Assembly (NCBI GenBank): GCA_022414725.1
Contig: CM039465.1
Coordinates: 23,645,108-23,709,107 of the forward strand
Length of the DNA stretch: 64,000 nt
Origin: Microglena sp. YARC
Lineage: Eukaryota; Chlorophyta; Chlorophyceae; Chlamydomonadales; Chlamydomonadaceae
Direction: 5' to 3'
Shown here one piece after another: positions 1 to 10,046 of the stretch (position 1 is the stretch's first letter; each line of letters starts with the position of its first letter). A model generated the notes under the pieces. It was given only the letters and a program-made list of their open reading frames with translations, searched no databases and had not been told where the DNA came from. A program made the position numbers and the translations under genes.

Positions 1-512
1 AGATCTACGACACCAAGGAAAGTGGAGGACAACAAGGCATAGACTTTTCCTTGTACGTACCTCACGGCCGGTGGTAGCCTTATCGATGGTGCACATAGCG
101 GAAGACATCTTGGCAATTGCTGGGGCTAGCAATTAAAGTGACATCCTACGCTACATCGGAGACTATGAACGAAGGTGAGGCGATATGCAGCCCTAGCTGT
201 AGTGTAGTAAGCCCCGAGTAGTGACGTACGCGTACTACCCACGCCAGCCTCCCACCTCGGATTTATCCCACTGGTCATTTGGTCAGTGCCAGTGCTACGG
301 GCTATCCGAAAGGCTGTGGTCAAAGACTAGCTACTGCTGGATTTGTACTTCCGTACATCATGTTGGGGCGCTGGCCAGCGCGCTGGACATCGAACTTGTC
401 GAAGCCCTCCATGGCTCAACGATTGACCGAGTTGAGAGGGACTCCGGTTCGAAGTAGCTAGCTCCCATCTCAATTATAATTCATCAATTTATTAAAGTCT
501 CGTCCAACTACC
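1..512. other. Upstream region of IFT80, no gene recognised
   Basis: No ORF here resembles a known family. Several short overlapping frames are open, but none has supporting motifs or good splice context. The last ~60 bases before the IFT80 ATG are A/T-rich (an AATTATAATTCATC stretch near 471-485), which would suit a 5' leader or core promoter. No TATA box or other named element can be asserted. Confidence 0.4.
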
Positions 513-3500
513 ATGCATCTGAAAATTAAGCAACCATCAACTGTCCACACTGACATAGTTGGGGCCGTGGGATTCAATGTATGGGGGGAATTGTTTAGCG
601 CAGCAGACGACCATAATATTCATAAATGGAACGCAATTGGGGAGCCCGAGGGGAAGGTGGGTCAGAAGAACCCATCATTACATTCAGTTCTTCCCTATCC
701 GAGGATGTGCTAGTCCGGAGCAAGACGCAAGCACTTGTTGTGCATTTAACGCTGCAAGCATAGAGAAACTTTGCCTCCTACTTTTTGGGTCCCGCGGCCA
801 TTTTTGACCTTCCGCTACCTACGCTCCTTGCTTCAGGTGTGCGGCCTCGATTCTTACTACACGGACCTGCACTGGTACCCTGTGAGCTCGAAAAAAGCCC
901 AGGGTGGAGGCACTGACGTCTTCGCAGTATCATGCACTGATGGTAAGGGGTGACTATTGTGACCCCCCTTCCAAATCAGCTCATGTGTTATTGTGTGAAT
1001 TTCATTAGCCATTATTGACGAAGAGTGTGGCAATCTCAGGATCTGTACAGCATGACAGGCAGCTACGCATTAAATCATTCAGAGAAGCAGTTAAATGTAT
1101 TTCTCCAGGTTCTGGGTTCGAACTATGTGTGGGATGGAATTATGAACCTTGTTTGATGACAAGTGGTGTTTCGATTTCACATCGCATTTGCTGGTATGGC
1201 CAGTGACTGAATGCCCAAGCTCTTTGTCATCACAGCGATGGGAAGGTGATACTAAGGTAGAGACTAAGGTAGAGACTAACTCTGTACTGTCTTGTTCTTA
1301 GCTCAACAGTTCAAGCTGCCCAACAAGGCCCAACAAACCATTTTGAAGGGAGTTTTCCTGGTTACAGAACTTCGGGTGATTATCTAAGGATGGGTCAGGC
1401 TTCAGTGCCACCCAGCATTCAGGAGAAGAAAGACGACCAGTCAATGTTTGCACCTATCCCTTGAATCAATGCTTCTGTGCTTCATGAGTCAGGTACTTTC
1501 AAGATCATGAGTCGAACAGGAAGGCTTGAGAAGTCTGTGGATGCTCATCGAGGAGCTTGCATCTCCTTGAGGTGGAGCTTTGATGGTGGGTCCTCCTTAC
1601 AGCATTCAGAGCAAGCCCTTCTGTGTCCCGTTGGACTTGTTCACATGTAGAAGAATGTGTTATGCTATCCAAAACCCTTTCATCTCCTCTTGCCTTGAAT
1701 GCGGTCATTAAACCCATTCAAATCATTATTTGAAGGGAGTGACTAGGTGATACAAATCTGCCTTTATGGTCCAAGTCTCATGCCTGGGCAGACTTTTTTT
1801 GCTGAGCTTGGTTCTTGAGTCACTCACTTAGAGCAGCCTGTGGCTCGTGCAAGCTTATCTTTCAGCCCTTCTTCCTTAGCTTTTCTTTTCAGCTACCAGC
1901 AGCAGCTTCTGGGCAGCTCCCCTGGCTTGCTACCCTGCCAAACCTTTAGTAATGTAGTGCAGCTGGAAACTGTCAGAATCGTCTTTCCAGCACTGATGAG
2001 CTCTGAGTGCTTAGCCCAGTGGTTGGCTCAGGGAGCTGCCTAGAATCTGATGCTGGTAACTGAAAATAACTGCTGTGCCTTCTTCCGCGATCAAGTTCCT
2101 GGATGTCTACTTCAACTGCTTGCCTTCCACTCTGATCAGGCACTGCGCTGGCAACTACTGGAGAAGATGGGCAGCTAAAGGTCTGGTCCAGGAATGGAAT
2201 GCTGCGAACTACAGTTGCCCAATGTGACACCCCAATTTACAGTGTTGTGTGGGGAGCAGACAGCGACCACCTGTGTTACTGCACGGGCTCTAACATCGTC
2301 ATCTGCTCTATCCAGTCGAGCTCTCAACAAACCGCTTGGAAGGCGCATGATGGAGTGGTGTTGAAGGTGGACTGGAGCCCAATCAACCACATGCTTGTAT
2401 CGGGTGGGGAGGACTGCCGCTATAAGGTGGGTTAATTATATGTGCAAGGGAATGGTATCTGCTTTCTTTTTGACTACGGGCAGTAGCTTCTAGGCAGCTC
2501 CTTGAGGGAGCCACTGAGCTAAATCCAAATATTTCAGCAGCTCGGTACACCTGATTGTATCTGCCTCAAGGTGCACTAGGTCGCATTTGGTTTGGCTCAA
2601 TAGCCAGGCAGGGGAGCTGCCTAGAAGCTGTTGCTTGTGGCTGAAAATGAAAGCTGTGTCTGGTTGCGTCGAGCAAGTGATGCAGTGAAGATATTAGCCA
2701 ACAATTCTGAACTGTTATCCTAAGTGCAGAGTGTTTTGCTCTGATTGGCCATGAGGTGCAGATTGGATGAGCTAATGGAATGTGCACTGCCTCATGTGCC
2801 CACAGTGGTAAAATGAAGTACATCTGGAGCAGCTTCTGCAGCACAGATTTGGCTCCAATAGGGCACCAGGAAAAATGTAATCATCATCGTCATCATCAAT
2901 ACCTTGCCACCGACCACTTATCTGTGCACCCTTTAACCACGTGTGCAGGTGTGGGACAACTTTGGTCGCTTGCTATACCAGAGCTCCCCCCTGGAGTACA
3001 GCGTCACAGCTGTGTCGTGGTGCCCAAGTGGGGACCTGTTTGCTGCTGGCTCTTTTGACAGTCTGCAGCTGTGTGATAGAATGGGATGGGCTTACTCAAA
3101 GGTGTGCAGGGTTTTCTTTAAGGTGTTACTTCAAGCATAAGTGCTAAATTGTGGACCTTGCCGTTATGGGGGTGCTTTGTTATAGCAATTTTGGGGTTGC
3201 TTTGGGAGACAAAAAACTGCTAGTAGGACCCAAAAGGCTAGTAGGAGCACCATGATGCTACACTAAGACGCTTTTTCCTTTTCTAAACAAAACTGAAGTT
3301 GTTCTGCTGTCAGTGGGACAGGAAATGAGGGCTCTTCCTTTGGCCGTTGAAGTGTTTGAAGAGGATGGGATAGGGCGCTGAATATTTGGCTGCATCGGGT
3401 GTTGCGGTGGGGACAACGTCGTCAGACTCGAAGAAGCATGAGCATCCCATGTTTCAAGTCTGTCAATGTTTCTTTTGGGGGCTCCCCAAGGCAGCTTCCA

Positions 3501-6500
3501 GACAGCTCCATGAGGCAGCCACTGTGTCAAGTCCAAATATTCCAGCTGGATTATAATGATCGTCATGACAGCTTTTAGAAACACTGGCTTGCTTCAGGTT
3601 CTACTTAGGGACAGGGAAAGGGAGCTGCCTAGAAGCTGCTACGCGTAGCCCAAACAAGAAACAGTGAAGTTTGTTATTGAAGCACTCTGGCTTTGGCATG
3701 TACCAGCCAACAAGTGTATGTTATTCGTCAAGCTAATACTGCAATATGTCTGCTCACTCAACATGCTTTACTAGGGCACTCAATAACTGAATCAATGTTT
3801 CCTATTCTTCTCTGGACTTTGGCGCAAGCAAGCGACAAATCTGTCTCTGTCAAGCCACCACGTTTCTAAGTGTCCCCTTTGCATCCTTTCCACCAGGAGT
3901 TTCTTGAAGCTGCTGCTTGTAGCACAAGTGCTACATTACATATATTGGTATTTTGGGGGTGCTACAGTAGAGCCCTTGGGTGTTGCTTTCGCTTTTGCTT
4001 TTTGTCTCAAGAAAACTGCTAGTAGTACCCCAAAGGCTTCTAGGAGCACCATGGTGCTATTTAAAGGCACCGGGTCGCTTCCAGAGCTGTTTTCAGTTTC
4101 AGGATGAGATTTTTTGGTAGCAATCAGGGATTAGGTGTCTTTCAAGGGTGCGTTCCAGTTAGTGATTTTGGTATGGTACCCGGGGGGGGGGGGGGGGGGG
4201 GGGGGGGTTAAGCTGAGTCTCAGGGTAGTGGAAGCTTGGGCCAAACGAGGTTCTAGGTAGCGATCGCTTTAGGTAGCGGAGAAAAAAGGCCTGGTCCTTT
4301 CCTCACCAACAAGCTCCTGCTTCCCCCCCCCTGCAGAGCCACTTAAAGACAGGCTCTCTCATGGCTGTCTGCTGGACGCCCGATGGAACTCAGATCGCAG
4401 CAGCAGGAGGCAACGGCTCTGTCGTTTTTGGACAGGTGGTGGATGTTGCTATGGAGGATGGGCGAGTGAGGGTGAACCTGGAGGACGACCACAAGATCCT
4501 TGTTCAAGATATTCTGTCTGAGACAACAGATGAGCTTGACTTTAGGGACAAAGTCATCAAGATTTGCTTGGGTGCGTTCTGACTCTTCCTCTCTTGCGTA
4601 TGCACTGATTTTATAATCCAGCTAGACTTGTTGGGTTGAAATACTGTGCTCAACTGCTGATCCATGTTACTTCACTCTCTGAAGCTGCATCAACATGTAT
4701 CCTCGTCTTCCTCGCCACCTCTTTCGACCTTTTCATCTGACCCTTGACTTTAAATCCTCTGCAGGGTTTTCTTGTGCTACATTATGTACCTTGGTGTTTA
4801 TGCTAAGCTACGTTAGAGCCTGTAGGGTTTGCTTTCTTGGGGCAAAAAAGCTGCTGGTAGCACCCCCAAGGCTACTGGGAGCACCACTGTGCTAGGAGGT
4901 AAAGACACTGCTTATTTCCTTTCAAAATAACCCTGCTCCTCTGCAGGGTACGACCACTTGATAGTAGCCACAGCCACCCAGTGCCACATCTACTCCACCT
5001 CAAATTGGAGCACGCCCCACATCTTTGACCTGAAGGACATTGTGACACTGGTACTCCAGTGTGAGCGCCACTTCCTGATCATGGACAACGCCATGGGTAT
5101 CCAGCTGTACACGTATGAGGGCAGGCAGATCTGCAACCCCAAGATGACAGGACTGCGTACCGAGCTGCTGAACCAACAAATGATCTCTCTATCAACAGAC
5201 ACTGTGGCTGTGTTGGACCAGGTGGGTTTGCCAGCCCAACAGCACATGCCTCATGTGTTCATGTATATTAGACATTGATTGTTAAGATGTCTTGTAGTCA
5301 TGCAGCTGGTTGACTTCATCTCCTGTGGGGACCGTTTAAAAAGGTTTTATTTTCCCCCCATACACTCATACACACACACTACCCCCCACCCCCCCTTGGC
5401 GTGTCCTACAGCTGGTCCTATCCTGTGTCTCACAACCAACAACCAAGCAGCACTGCCATGTACGACGCACGTCTCAAATTGTGAATCCTTCTTAACTCTC
5501 CTGCTCTTCATGTCATGTGTATGTTGTTGCAGTCCCGGGTTAGCCAGGTAGGCTTAAGATATGATATCCCCAGCCATGATATCAGGGGGGGCTAAAAAGA
5601 AAAAGAACGGATGAACTATACACCAAACAATCATTTTACCAACAGAGGCCCTGATTTAGTGCTACAGTGATAATTTAAGTTTGCGATTCTCATCACATTT
5701 TGTCATATCGCAGGGTGCTGCTCAGGGTGGTGGCAGCTTGGTGCGTTTCTTCGATGCTGCTCAAGGCAGGCCTGTGGGTGAGCCAATGACTCACTCCTTG
5801 GAGATCAAGGCAATTTCACTCAGTCAGGTGAGGGTTGATGGGTTCATAGTGTGTGGGAGGAGGAGGGGGGGGGGGGGTATGACAGCATTGGGGAGCTGAG
5901 GCGCTAACTGAAGTGGGTTGGTGGCGGTATTAGACAAACTCTTGTGAGCAGACAAAGCTCTACAGCTTCAGCCTGGCCTTTTCTATCTTTTTGGCCACAT
6001 ATAAGCATTTCAATTGTATTTGCTTCACTCAGTGTCACTCCCGCTTGGCTTCAACGTGCCCCTCCTCATCCTTCCCATGCCCTTTTTACTACCAGACCTG
6101 AACCTGATCACATCTCCGTCCCCTGTAATACCAACAGACTGGAAGCATCAACAATCGTCAGCTCGTCTTCATCGACCAGAACAGAGACTTGTACGTGATG
6201 TTGGTGGTGAAGCGCTCCATTGCCAAGCTGGCATCCATGGTGGACAGCGCTCGCTGGCATGACATCACTGGCATGCTTGCCGCCATTGTAGATCAGAAGT
6301 TGACGGTGTGGTACTACCCCAACGAGGTGTACGTGGACAAGGAGCTCTTGAACAAGACCAAGTACGTGAAGGTGGAGACTGACTTTGGCAAGGCTGCTGA
6401 AATCTCCCTCTTTACGGGATCCAAGTGCATAATCCGACGATCCGATGGAGTTCCTGTCACTGTCGCCACCTCCCCCTACCCCCTAATGCTGTATGAAATG

Positions 6501-9034
6501 GTGGCTAGAGAGCAATGGGACAAGGCCACCCGCTTGTGTCGCTTCATCAAGGACCCCACCATGTGGGCCTCATTGGCAGCTATGGCTATGGATGCCAAGG
6601 ACCTGAACACCGCCGAGTATGCGTTTGCTGCTATTGATGAGGTTGACAAGCTGCGCTTCGTGCTCAAGGTGAAGCAGATACCCACTGAGGAGGGCCGCAA
6701 CGCTGAGCTGGCACTGTACAGGCACCGGCCAGAGGAGGCCGAGGGCATTCTCATTCAGGCAGGCCCTCAACATATCCCAACATTCCTCCTGGGTTGGAAA
6801 TCCTTTCAATACAAAACTAACTAACTAACTAACTAACAAACTTCCACCTGGCTTGTCTGCCTACCTACCTTGTCTACTTACTACCTTGTCTGCCTACCAC
6901 CTTTTCTACTTACCTACCTTCCAGCTTGTATCAAAACCACTTACCTATCTTTCAGCATTTATCTTTCCTGCTGTCAGCTGCTGATGTGTTCACTCCACCT
7001 ATGAGCTTATACTGGTGGGATGCTTGTCAGTCAACATGTTAAGTGTTGTGATCTGTTGGAGTCCCATGCTTGGCTCCTAGTTATGAAGATCTGTTTCTGA
7101 CGCTGTCCTGTTGTATGAACACCCCCGTCTCCAGGATTTTCTTGAAGGTGCTATCTGTAGGACAAGTGCTAAATTATGCACCCTGTTGTATTAAGGGTGC
7201 TATATTAGGACCTTTTGGGGTTGCTTTGAGGGGCCAGAGAAGCTGCTAGTAACACCCCACAGGCTGTTCAGAGCGCCATGTTGCTACGTAAAGACACTGA
7301 GTCTTTTCCTTAAAAGCAACCCTGACAAAGCTCTGTTTCTGACGGTGTGCTGTTGTATGAACACCCCTGTCCTCGGGGTTTTCTTTAAGGTGCTGTCTGT
7401 AGCACAAGTGCTAAATTATGCACCTTGTATTGAGGGTGCTACATTAGAACCTTTTGGGGTTGCTTTGGGGGTCCAAAGAAGCTGCTAGTTGCACTCCACA
7501 GGCTGATCAGAGCGCCATGGTGCTACCAGGTCTAATCCTAAAAATAAACCCTGACGAAGTTCTGTTTCTGACGATGTGCTGTTGTATGAACACTCCCATC
7601 ACTCCTCAGGCAGGCCTCATCTACCGAGCAATAAAAATGAACATCAAGATGTTCAACTGGGAGCGTGCCATGGACCTGGCTCAGCAGTACAACCAGCACG
7701 TGGAGACGGTACTCATGTACCGCAAGCGCTACCTCGATGCATCACGATCTGAGAGTGAAATGAATCCTCGCTTCAAGGAACTCTTTGAGCAGGTACGGAA
7801 CTGTTTCTCCGTGGGAGTACTGTATGTACGTTGTACAGTGCAGGGGGTGGCCAAATAGGCTCAAGGGACTTGACCAACCATGAAATCAGGAGGGGCTAAA
7901 AAGAAAATGCACTGATGAACTGAACCCCAAGCAATCGTTTTACCAACGGGTACCCTGAGTTCGTGCCACAGTGATAGTTCAATTGTCGGATTCTCCTCCA
8001 TTGCGGTTCTCATCCGGGGAAGTTGTACATAAGTAAAATAAATTGTATGCCTTATTACGAGGCGTGAGGTTGAGGGGGGCAGCCCGTTTGCTTGCACTGG
8101 GGCCAACCACCAAATGGGGAGTACCGCGTGCATCTATTGTTGACGAATATCTGCATTCTGTCCAGGTTGTCGGGGGCAGTGGAGAAAGTCACGATTGGCA
8201 TTGGTCTGGCATGCCCCGCCTTTCCAATGGGTGGCTACTTATGTAGGAATTCCTCCGCCTTTCTTTCTGAATCCTTGGAGGCGCTCGTTTGTGTAAGGGG
8301 TCCTGGTTTGTGTGGGGTAACAAGTTCTATGCAGCGTCGCCTGTGACGCTAAAAAATGGCGGAGAGTGATCGCGACGGAGCGACAGGTGCAGGTTGCAAC
8401 GGAAGCGATTTAGTTACGAGACTGTTGGCTGACGTGTCAGGCTTCATCGCGGTCAGATGGATGGTTGGACAGACAAATGGGTAAACATGGGGGCTCCAGC
8501 CCCCTTGAAGAGGGGGTTCCGCCAAAAATCTCTTTCAATGAAAACATTGGCACCTGTCTGGCTGTCCTTAACAAGATTTTGTTGTCTGCCTTGAGCCCTC
8601 GGGTGGCTGAAAGCCCGTTTGACACAAGAAACCGCACGTCTGATTGTTTGTAGCAAGTTCTCAATAATGCGCCATATCTGTCTCCCCATAATCAATGTGC
8701 TGTTGAAAGCATTGGAGTGCTGCTTGAGTGGTGGGGGCTGTCATCAGGGTGTCAAAATGCTTTCACGCATAAAAGGATATGTGTGTAGCCCTTATGCATA
8801 GGAGATTGGCGGATCGGTGTCTGGCCTGATACAAGAACCTGCTACTTGCCAGGGGTTGGGACGGGTTGGGTTAGGTCGGGTCGGGTTGACCCTCGCAATG
8901 GAAAGGAAGCACTGATTGGTTTGTTTGTTTGCCTGATGCAGGTGGGGCCCCTAAATGAAGGAGAGATTCGACAACGCATCCAGGATGAGAAGATTCAAGA
9001 ATCCCAACGGCCAGGTGCCAAGCGCTACATCTAA
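513..9034 (+). CDS. IFT80: Intraflagellar transport protein 80 (IFT-B subunit), complete, 11 exons
   Basis: IFT80 is a WD40-repeat subunit of the IFT-B train that carries cargo into cilia and flagella. Exons joined by matching phase: 513-656, 837-942, 1493-1585, 2140-2426, 2949-3101, 4337-4571, 4947-5221, 5714-5827, 6138-6758, 7610-7792, 8942-9034. They give 767 aa, close to the usual ~765-777. The N-terminal ~600 residues follow the family's two beta-propellers, with recognisable blocks GEDGQLKVW, WKAHDG, GGEDCRYKVW, FDLKDIV and VWYYPNEVYVD. A C-terminal helical part follows (RLCRFIKDPTMWA, then NWERAMDLAQQY). The start ATG at 513 gives the expected MHLKI opening. Intron 9 appears to be GC-AG (donor CAG|GCAGGC at 6759); all others are GT-AG. 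Introns are swollen by MITEs. The family assignment is confident; exon edges are my inference from frame and phase. Confidence 0.95.
1879..2075. repeat. MITE family C copy (CACTG-type TIR), IFT80 intron 3
   Basis: About 200 bp with long terminal inverted repeats built on AGCAGCTTCTGGGCAGCTCC at the left and GGAGCTGCCTAGAA at the right. Across the window's copies the TIR consensus starts CACTGTTTCTTTTTGGGC and continues for ~45 bp. No coding capacity. This copy is diverged. Confidence 0.7.
2459..2656. repeat. MITE family C copy, IFT80 intron 4
   Basis: Left arm contains GTAGCTTCTAGGCAGCTCC and the right arm GGAGCTGCCTAGAAGCTG, an inverted pair. Same family as 1879-2075, 3464-3666 and others. 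Confidence 0.75.
3107..3295 (+). repeat. hAT-like MITE (family B) just inside IFT80 intron 5
   Basis: Begins CAGGGTTTTCTTTAAGG only 5 bases after the exon-5 junction (donor at 3102). It contains the family core (AAGTGCTAAATTGTG, then AGTAGGACCCAAAAGGCT). The right end is degenerate. Full copies in this window have CAGGGTT termini and 8-bp target duplications, as in hAT elements. Confidence 0.7.
3464..3666. repeat. MITE family C copy, IFT80 intron 5
   Basis: Right terminus is well preserved: GGAGCTGCCTAGAAGCTG, then CTACGCGTAGCCCAAACAAG, then AAACAGTG. The left terminus starts CAATGTTTCTTTTGGGGGC. Confidence 0.75.
3894..4095 (+). repeat. hAT-like MITE (family B), IFT80 intron 5
   Basis: Starts CAGGAGTTTCTTGAAGC and carries the family core GTAGCACAAGTGCTAC and AGTAGTACCCCAAAGGCT. 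The right end is approximate. Confidence 0.6.
4182..4207 (+). repeat. 26-nt poly-G run, IFT80 intron 5
   Basis: An uninterrupted G homopolymer in an intron. Similar tracts occur throughout the window. Exact length is likely to be unreliable in the assembly. Confidence 0.9.
4762..4935 (+). repeat. hAT-like MITE (family B) abutting the exon 7 acceptor of IFT80
   Basis: The element runs from CAGGGTTTTC to AATAACCCTG. It is flanked by ATCCTCTG (4754-4761) and CTCCTCTG (4936-4943), a 7/8 match expected of an 8-bp hAT target duplication. The right TSD is part of the 3' splice site used for exon 7 (CTGCAG|GG at 4947), so the insertion copied the acceptor's pyrimidine stretch. Confidence 0.85.
5532..5676 (+). 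repeat. Dispersed repeat family A copy, IFT80 intron 7
   Basis: Matches copies at 7841-7980, 13316-13454 (reverse) and 18496-18636. Shared landmarks are a GGCCAAATAGGCT-like start, a GATGAACTGAACCCCAA core, CAATCGTTTTACCAACGG, and an end near CACAGTGATA. It is ~145 bp, noncoding, and its class is unknown. Confidence 0.7.
7132..7324 (+). repeat. hAT-like MITE (family B), IFT80 intron 9, first of a tandem pair
   Basis: Runs from CAGGATTTTCTTGAAGG to AAAAGCAACCCTG. With its left flank (CTGTTTCTGACG, TGTTGTATGAACACCCC) it forms a ~240-bp unit repeated immediately downstream. Confidence 0.75.
7373..7552 (+). repeat. hAT-like MITE (family B), IFT80 intron 9, second of a tandem pair
   Basis: Same element and same left flank as 7132-7324. 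The flank occurs a third time at 7556-7605, just before the exon 10 acceptor. The flank is therefore present three times and the MITE twice, showing segmental duplication rather than two independent insertions. Confidence 0.75.
7841..7980 (+). repeat. Dispersed repeat family A copy, IFT80 intron 10
   Basis: Starts CAGGGGGTGGCCAAATAGG about 50 bases after the exon 10 donor and ends near CACAGTGATAGTTC. See 5532-5676 for the family. Confidence 0.75.
8326..8528 (+). repeat. Dispersed repeat family D copy, IFT80 intron 10
   Basis: About 200 bp. It starts with an imperfect palindrome (TATGCAGCGTCGC, then GACGC) and ends with a strong hairpin, GGGGGCTCC...AGAGGGGGTTCCGCC. The middle includes GACAGGTGCAGG, GTTAGTTACGAG and TTGGCTGACGTGTC. 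Other copies: 19830-20033, 32699-32870, 47274-47491, 55390-55485, 62760-62982. No coding capacity; class unknown. Confidence 0.75.
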
Positions 9035-9127
9035 GTTGATGAGTCTCATCACCTTTCAGCAGCCAGTGTTCTGAAGAAGCACTGGCTTTATTGTCTTAGG
9101 CTTCATGATCATTTTATTTTTCGTCCC

Positions 9128-9324
9128 CAGCAGTCCCCAGGGTTGCTTTTTTAAGAAGGGAACCGGTGTCTCTACAAAGCACTGTGGTGCTCCCAGTAGC
9201 CTCCGGGGTGCTGCTAGCAGCTTTCTTGGGGCAAAAGCAACCCCAAAGGCTCTAACGTAGCACCCCAAATCGCCAATTTACAAAATGTAGCACTTGTGCT
9301 ACAAGTAGCACCTTGAAACCCCTG
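9128..9324 (-). repeat. hAT-like MITE (family B) downstream of IFT80, exact 8-bp TSD
   Basis: Reverse copy bounded by TTCGTCCC at 9120-9127 and TTCGTCCC at 9325-9332, an exact 8-bp target-site duplication. Ends are CAGCAGTCCCCAGGGTTGC and GAAACCCCTG. This is the clearest support for assigning family B to hAT. No transposase, so it would have to be mobilised in trans. Confidence 0.85.
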
Positions 9325-9332
9325 TTCGTCCC

Positions 9333-10046
9333 GCCTCATGTGTTTGTAGGAATCACGCATGGCCGGCTTAGGGGTGGCCTATATCCCACTTCAATGTTGG
9401 AATACAGTCAGGGTTGTTAAGGGGGACTCCAAGATCTGCATCTTGGAGTTGTACCCAGATCTAAGATCTGCATCTAAGACGCAGCGGACCCTCCGTGATC
9501 TGCATAGGACGCAGCGTTTTGAATCCTGTATCCCAGTGCCAGCCCTTTTGATGTTGGAATGACGTACGCACATACCATTTTTAGTTTTCTGCCTGAAATA
9601 GGAACAGATATAGCTACATGCACTGTTGTCTCAAGCATATCACCATTTCATACATATTGATGAGAGCAGACGCTGCCAACGATCTGCTGCGTTGTGGATT
9701 TGTGCTGGAGAAATTCATATTTTGATTCCTGAGGTTCTCGAATGTACGTATATCAGAAACGAACAGGCATCTCTAAACTTGACAATTCGTTTTTTTTTTC
9801 ATGCAACAAACAATGCTAACGAACAGCAGTTCGTAATCATAAGATCGGTGGCCTGCATGAACGATCACCTCAAATCTTACATATATGTTGAGTGTATTTT
9901 TCTGTTGGTTGGCCCTTGGTGGGTCCACTGCATTACAGGGAAGCTGTTTCTCGGTTTTGTAAGCCCATCGTGTCCACCAAATACTAAACCATGTTGAGGG
10001 ATCAGAACACTCTTCAATACGACTTGAGAAACAGCATGTCCACTGC
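9333..10046. other. Intergenic, no gene recognised
   Basis: Contains short palindromic AGATCTGCATCTTGG and GACGCAGCG motifs around 9420-9520, related in style to the GACGCAA cluster at 12830-13140. A 123-codon open frame (9626-9997, +) has no recognisable domain and lies in A/T-rich sequence; I do not call it a gene. Confidence 0.4.

Noticed and set aside
1301..1400. Alternative IFT80 exon 3 (QQFKLPNKAQQ) after TTCTTAG
   Set aside because: It resembles the family by chance (FKL-NK), but it lacks the GR-EKSVEAH continuation; the exon at 1493 provides TFKI-SRTGRLEKSV in phase.
5533..5547. A 15-nt in-phase micro-exon (SRVSQ) with AG/GT borders in IFT80 intron 7
   Set aside because: The sequence is the start of dispersed repeat family A; the same bases occur in other copies outside genes, and IFT80 joins exon 7 to exon 8 in phase without it.
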